From Brevundimonas sp. UBA7635 (lineage in GTDB: Bacteria > Pseudomonadota > Alphaproteobacteria > Caulobacterales > Caulobacteraceae): a stretch of 12,421 bases of DNA. A model generated the notes under the pieces. That model saw only the letters and a list, made by a program, of their open reading frames with translations. It did not search any database and was not told the DNA's origin. Below are positions 7,610 through 12,421 of the stretch, piece after piece. A program made the translations under genes and the position numbers. Positions within the stretch are counted from its first letter, which is position 1, and each line of letters begins with the position of its first letter. The stretch spans positions 1-12,421 of the forward strand of contig DLIT01000002.1 of NCBI GenBank assembly GCA_002483865.1, in the 5' to 3' direction.

Positions 7610-9286
7610 TCACATCCAGAGGGTCGCCGGATTTTCCAGCAGGTTCTTGATCTTCTGAACGAAGACTGCCGCGTCGTGGCCGTCGACGATGCGGTGATCG
7701 AAGCTGGAGGACAGGTTCATCATCTTGCGCACAACCATCTGGCCATCCTTGACCACTACGCGATCAAGGATCTTGTTCGGACCGATGATGGCGACTTCCG
7801 GATGGTTGATGATCGGGGTGTGCACCACACCGCCCAGCGTACCCAGCGAGGTGATGGTGATGGTCGAACCCGACAACTCCTCGCGCTTGGCCGAACCGTC
7901 CTTGGCCGCACCCGACACGCGGGCGATTTCAAGGGCGGTGTCATAGGCATCGCGCGCCTCGGCGTGGCAGACCACCGGCACCATCAGGCCGTTCGGCGTC
8001 TGGGCGGCGATGCCCAGATGCACGGCGGCATGCTGGGTCAGGATACCCGCCTCGTCGTCATAGGTGGCGTTGATGTTCGGCTGGTCCTTCAGGGCCACGA
8101 TGATGGCGCGGGCAATGAAGGGCAGGACGTTGAGTTTCGGCTTATCGGAGCCCTTGTTCTGGGCATTCAGGTGGGCGCGCAGCTCTTCCAGAGCCGTCAT
8201 GTCGATCTCTTCCACATAGGTGATGTGGGGGATCCGGCGGACGCTTTCGCCCATCTTTTCCGCGATCTTGCGGCGCAGACCGATGATCTTGACCTCGGTC
8301 GTACCCTCGACCTTGGCGAACTGCGAGACGGCAGCGCCCGCGACAGGGGCCACCGCTCCACCACGGGCCACGAAGGCATCAAGGTCGCCATGTTCGATAC
8401 GGCCCGCCGGACCCGAGCCCGGCACGAAGATCAGATCAATGCCCAGATCACGCGCACGCTGGCGCACCGCCGGAGACGCCAGGGGACGCTCGCCCGGCTT
8501 GCGACCCGTCAGGGCGGGGATGGGCTTTCTTGAGCCCTCTCCCCTGAGGGGGGAGGATTGGGTGGGGGTGACAGGGGCGGATATTTTGGGCGTAGCGCTG
8601 GATGCGGCACGGGCCTCACCCTCACCCCCGGCCCCTCTCCCCTCAAGGGAGAGGGGGGCAGGATCACGACCTTCGACAAAGAAGCTGACCAGAGGGCCAC
8701 CAACCGCCATGGGCTGACCGGCCTCGCCATGCAGCTGAACCACCTTGCCCGCGACGGGCGAGGTCAGTTCGACGGTGGCCTTGTCGGTCATGACCTCGGC
8801 AACGATCTGGTCTTCCTCAACCTTGTCACCGACCGCTACGTGCCAGCCGACCAGCTCGGCCTCGGCCGTGCCTTCGCCAACGTCCGGCAGCTTGAAGGTA
8901 AAGTTTGCGCCGGACGCGACGGGGGCAGGCCCCTCCGTCAGCTTCGGTGCCATCTCCCCATTGTCATGGGGAGGAGAGGGGGGCGTGGTTTCCTCCCCAT
9001 CCTGTGGGGAGGGGCTGTCGTCCTCGGTGGCGGCATTGCCTTCGCCTTCGACCTCGAACTCGACCAGTGCGCCGCGCACGGGCAGCATTTCGCCCGCTTC
9101 GCCGTGCAGCCTGGTCACCTTGCCGTCGACAGGCGCGGTGATTTCGACGGTCGCCTTGTCGGTCATGACCTCGGCGACGATCTGGTCCTCGGTGACAACA
9201 TCACCGACGGCGACGTGCCACTGCACCAACTCGGCCTCGGCGGTGCCTTCGCCCACGTCGGGCAGTTTGAATACGAAACGACCCAT
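7610..9286 (-). CDS. bkdB: Dihydrolipoyl acyltransferase (E2) of the branched-chain 2-oxoacid dehydrogenase complex, two lipoyl domains
   Basis: E2 forms the core of the complex. It receives the acyl group from E1 on lipoyl-lysine and transfers it to CoA. The 558 residues comprise: lipoyl domain 1 (about 3-78, MTDKA with K44); linker; lipoyl domain 2 (about 129-204, K169); linker; E1/E3-binding domain (about 268-307, LASPAVRQRARDLGIDL); a short linker; and the catalytic core (about 330-558) with the active-site motif DHRIVDG (H531, D535). The two lipoyl domains are identical at 52 of 60 aligned positions. Pseudomonas BkdB has one lipoyl domain and about 423 residues, so this protein is longer by a domain and enlarged linkers. 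Both inter-lipoyl and post-lipoyl linkers contain in-frame palindromic repeat pairs (about residues 92-111 and 211-251). It starts one base after the E1-beta stop, with GGGAGG eight bases upstream. Neighbours decide bkdB over a pyruvate-type E2. Confidence 0.92.
   Translation of the reverse strand: MGRFVFKLPDVGEGTAEAELVQWHVAVGDVVTEDQIVAEVMTDKATVEITAPVDGKVTRLHGEAGEMLPVRGALVEFEVEGEGNAATEDDSPSPQDGEETTPPSPPHDNGEMAPKLTEGPAPVASGANFTFKLPDVGEGTAEAELVGWHVAVGDKVEEDQIVAEVMTDKATVELTSPVAGKVVQLHGEAGQPMAVGGPLVSFFVEGRDPAPLSLEGRGAGGEGEARAASSATPKISAPVTPTQSSPLRGEGSRKPIPALTGRKPGERPLASPAVRQRARDLGIDLIFVPGSGPAGRIEHGDLDAFVARGGAVAPVAGAAVSQFAKVEGTTEVKIIGLRRKIAEKMGESVRRIPHITYVEEIDMTALEELRAHLNAQNKGSDKPKLNVLPFIARAIIVALKDQPNINATYDDEAGILTQHAAVHLGIAAQTPNGLMVPVVCHAEARDAYDTALEIARVSGAAKDGSAKREELSGSTITITSLGTLGGVVHTPIINHPEVAIIGPNKILDRVVVKDGQMVVRKMMNLSSSFDHRIVDGHDAAVFVQKIKNLLENPATLWM
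8535..8577 (+). repeat. Palindromic repeat E inside the second E2 linker
   Basis: An imperfect hairpin (CCCTCTCCCC...GGGGGGAGG) followed by a G-rich tail GGGTGGGGGTGACAGGGG. It is read in frame on the minus strand as E2 residues about 237-251 (TPTQSSPLRGEG). It pairs with repeat F in opposite orientation. Confidence 0.7.
8614..8656 (-). repeat. Palindromic repeat F inside the second E2 linker
   Basis: Hairpin CCCTCTCCC-CTCA-AGGGAGAGGG with a CCTCACCCTCACCCCCGG arm. It is related to repeat E but inverted, 36 bases away. It encodes E2 residues about 211-225 (PLSLEGRGAGGEGE). The pair, with its spacer, occupies about 41 codons without breaking the frame. Confidence 0.75.
8954..8973. repeat. Palindrome G1 inside the first E2 linker
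   Basis: CTCCCCAT-TGTC-ATGGGGAG, a perfect eight-base stem, in frame within the linker between the two lipoyl domains (E2 residues about 105-111). Confidence 0.7.
8992..9012. repeat. Palindrome G2 inside the first E2 linker
   Basis: CCTCCCCA-TCCTG-TGGGGAGG, a perfect eight-base stem related to G1, 18 bases away. It encodes E2 residues about 92-99 (SPSPQDGE region) in the same proline-rich linker. Confidence 0.7.
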
Positions 9287-9287
9287 C

Positions 9288-10388
9288 TTAACGGCCTCCC
9301 GTCATGACAGACTTAAGGGCATCGGCGACGCGTTGCGGGCCGGGGAAGTATTCCCACTCGAAGGCGTGCGGATAGGGCGTGTCCCAACCGGTGACGCGGG
9401 CAACAGGCGCTTCCAGATGATAGAAGCAACGCTCCTGCACCAGGGCGCTCAGCTCGCCGCCAAAGCCCGAGGTCTTCGGCGCTTCATGAACGATGACACA
9501 GCGGCCGGTCTTCTTGACACTGGCCTCGATGGTTTCGATGTCGAGCGGCACGAGGGTTCTGAGGTCGATGACCTCGGCGTCCACACCGGCATGCTCGGCA
9601 CCGGCCAGAACGACCCACACCATGGTGCCATAGGCCAGGATGGTCACGTCATTGCCCTCGCGCATCACGCGGGCCTTGCCGATCGGCACAGTGTATTTTT
9701 CCGCCGGAACCTGGGCCAGTTCCTGAGCCTTCCACGGGGACACGGGGTTCTCGTGCCAGCCGTCGAACGGGCCGTTATAGAGGCGCTTGGGCTCGAAGAA
9801 GATCACCGGATCCTCGTCCTCGATGGCCGAGATCAGCAGACCCTTGGCGTCATAGGGGTTCGACGGAATAACGACCTTCAGACCCGAGATGTGGGTGAAC
9901 AGGCTTTCCGGCGACTGGCTGTGCGTCTGGCCGCCAAAGATGCCGCCGCCATAGGGCGAGCGGATCACCATCGGACAGGTGAACTGACCTCCCGAGCGGT
10001 AGCGCATCTTGGCCGCCTCGGACACGATCTGGTCGTAGGCCGGATAGATGTAGTCGGCGAACTGGATTTCCACCACGGGGCGCAGGCCATAGGTGGCCAT
10101 GCCGATGGCAGTGCCGACGATGCCCGTCTCCGAGATCGGGGCGTCAAAGCTGCGGGTCAGGCCGTGCTTCTTCTGCAGGTGGTCCGTCACGCGGAACACG
10201 CCGCCGAAATAGCCCGCGTCCTCGCCATAGGACAGGACGTTGGCGTCTTCGGCCATCTTCACGTCCAGCGCAGAATTCAGAGCCTGGATCATGTTCATGG
10301 GCGCGACGCCCGTGGCCGGAGCGATCGATGCGGGAGCATCCTTCTGGTCCACCATGTCGGCTTCAATCTTGTCGTTGATTTCGGCCAT
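9288..10388 (-). CDS. bkdA2: Branched-chain 2-oxoacid dehydrogenase E1 component, beta subunit
   Basis: E1-beta pairs with E1-alpha as an alpha2-beta2 heterotetramer that decarboxylates branched-chain 2-oxoacids on thiamine diphosphate and reductively acylates E2. It has 366 residues; related beta subunits are about 340, the extra being a low-complexity N-terminus (about 1-28, alanine-rich). The transketolase-like pyrimidine-binding domain starts at MNMIQALNSALD and contains GEDAGYFGGVFRVT, DAPISETGIVGTAIGMA and EIQFADYIYPAYDQI. The segment RSPYGGGIFGGQTHSQSPE follows. The C-terminal transketolase domain carries DVTILAYGTMV, EVIDLRTLVPLD and VIVHEAPKTSGFGGEL. There is no lipoyl domain at the N-terminus, unlike alphaproteobacterial pyruvate dehydrogenase E1-beta, which supports a branched-chain complex. 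It begins three bases after the E1-alpha stop, with GGGAG about nine bases upstream, so the two subunits are probably translationally coupled. Confidence 0.93.
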   Translation of the reverse strand: MAEINDKIEADMVDQKDAPASIAPATGVAPMNMIQALNSALDVKMAEDANVLSYGEDAGYFGGVFRVTDHLQKKHGLTRSFDAPISETGIVGTAIGMATYGLRPVVEIQFADYIYPAYDQIVSEAAKMRYRSGGQFTCPMVIRSPYGGGIFGGQTHSQSPESLFTHISGLKVVIPSNPYDAKGLLISAIEDEDPVIFFEPKRLYNGPFDGWHENPVSPWKAQELAQVPAEKYTVPIGKARVMREGNDVTILAYGTMVWVVLAGAEHAGVDAEVIDLRTLVPLDIETIEASVKKTGRCVIVHEAPKTSGFGGELSALVQERCFYHLEAPVARVTGWDTPYPHAFEWEYFPGPQRVADALKSVMTGGR

Positions 10389-10391
10389 GGC

Positions 10392-11769
<1,378 letters not shown>

Positions 11770-12258
11770 TTGGCTGACGAACTGGATCCTATTGACGCTC
11801 GCATCCTCGACATCCTTCAACAGGATGCAGGGCTGTCGGTTGCAGAGGTCGCTGATCGCGTCGGGCTTTCCGCCTCGCCTTGCTGGCGCCGGATCAAGAG
11901 ACTGGAGGATAGCGGCCTGATACGCAAGCGTGTCACGCTTCTGGATGCCAACCTGCTGGGTCTGGACTTTGAAGTCTATGCCATCGTCAAGCTCAGCCTG
12001 CCCTCGCGTGAGAATCTGGACATCTTTGAAACGGCCGTGGCCCAGTGGCCGGAAGTCGTCCAGTGCGCGACCATCACCGGGCGTGAAGACTATGTCCTGC
12101 GCATCATCACCTCGGACATGCACGCCTTTGACCAATTCCTGCGCGACAAGCTGCTGACCTTGGGCATCGTGTCCGACTGCGCCAGCCACATCGTTACGCG
12201 CGGCGTCAAGAACGTCACCACCCTTCCACTCGGGATCGTGACGCCCCACGTAGGCTGA
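11770..12258 (+). CDS. bkdR: Lrp/AsnC-family transcriptional regulator, probable BkdR
   Basis: A 162-residue regulator of the Lrp/AsnC (feast/famine) family, which binds DNA as octamers or similar assemblies and responds to amino acids. The N-terminal winged helix-turn-helix (about residues 5-60) reads [15 protein letters not shown], then [20 protein letters not shown], with the recognition helix at about 35-45. The C-terminal ligand-binding RAM domain (about 68-150) has VYAIVKLSL, then [19 protein letters not shown], then the closing strand IVTRGVKN. The start is TTG, chosen from a ribosome site and domain completeness. It is divergent from the branched-chain dehydrogenase operon; in Pseudomonas, an Lrp-type BkdR activates the bkd genes from the same position, so activation in response to branched-chain amino acids is a reasonable inference. 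The family call is certain; the target is inferred from position. Confidence 0.9.
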   Translation: MADELDPIDARILDILQQDAGLSVAEVADRVGLSASPCWRRIKRLEDSGLIRKRVTLLDANLLGLDFEVYAIVKLSLPSRENLDIFETAVAQWPEVVQCATITGREDYVLRIITSDMHAFDQFLRDKLLTLGIVSDCASHIVTRGVKNVTTLPLGIVTPHVG

Positions 12259-12302
12259 ACAGGGCCGGGCTATCCGGTCAGACGAAAAGCGGAGGGCTCG
12301 AC

Positions 12303-12421
12303 ATGATTGATCTGGTGATCGAGGCGCGCAGGCGTGATCTGGGTGGCTTCGAGGTGGGACGCATCCTGCCCTTTGCCAGGCGGCGCATGGTGGGCCCCTT
12401 CATCTTCCTGGACCAGATGGG
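12303..12421 (+). CDS. Pirin-family protein (partial, 5' end only)
   Basis: The first 39 codons of a gene cut by the window end. The ATG at 12303 has GGAGGG six bases upstream. The peptide reads [20 protein letters not shown] and then [12 protein letters not shown]. This is the standard opening of bacterial pirins: cupin-fold, metal-binding proteins, some with quercetinase activity and some with redox or regulatory roles. The metal-binding histidines lie beyond the window, so activity cannot be judged. It starts 44 bases after the Lrp/AsnC gene on the same strand and may be co-transcribed with it. Confidence 0.85.
   Translation, partial: MIDLVIEARRRDLGGFEVGRILPFARRRMVGPFIFLDQM

Noticed and set aside
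7277..8533. Plus-strand open frame of 418 codons opposite the GIY-YIG gene and E2
   Set aside because: Antisense shadow running across two genes and a repeat; no domain and no ribosome site.

Overview
The window is GC-rich and coding-dense. Its protein types, gene order and palindromic intergenic repeats suggest an alphaproteobacterium, most likely of the Caulobacterales (Brevundimonas or Caulobacter type). That placement is inferred from recognised patterns, not from a database search.

Layout. Positions 1-303 hold the start of a LysE/RhtB-type exporter on the minus strand, cut by the window edge. A BetT-like BCCT choline/betaine transporter follows (372-2276, minus). clpB, the HSP100 disaggregase, is divergent from it (2422-5010, plus), and a sigma-32-like promoter can be read in the gap. 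The convergent gap between clpB and lpd (5011-5806) holds a small DUF559 nuclease-like gene among four copies of a two-hairpin repeat. From 5807 to 11621 the minus strand carries a branched-chain 2-oxoacid dehydrogenase operon, transcribed E1-alpha, E1-beta, E2, then E3 (lpd). A GIY-YIG nuclease gene bounded by near-perfect inverted repeats sits between E2 and lpd. A divergent Lrp/AsnC-family regulator (11770-12258, plus) faces the operon, the arrangement known for bkdR in Pseudomonas. The window ends in the first 39 codons of a pirin-family gene.

How the genes work together. E1-alpha/E1-beta decarboxylate branched-chain 2-oxoacids on thiamine diphosphate, E2 carries the acyl group on lipoyl-lysines and passes it to CoA, and Lpd reoxidises the lipoamide. 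The Lrp/AsnC protein probably senses branched-chain amino acids and controls the operon.

The most unusual content is the repeats. Three or four palindrome families occur within about 4 kb. Two of them accompany a single-domain nuclease gene (DUF559 and GIY-YIG). The others lie in frame inside both flexible linkers of the E2 protein. I propose that the two nuclease-repeat units are small selfish or domesticated cassettes, comparable in logic to REP/RAYT systems. This is a hypothesis.
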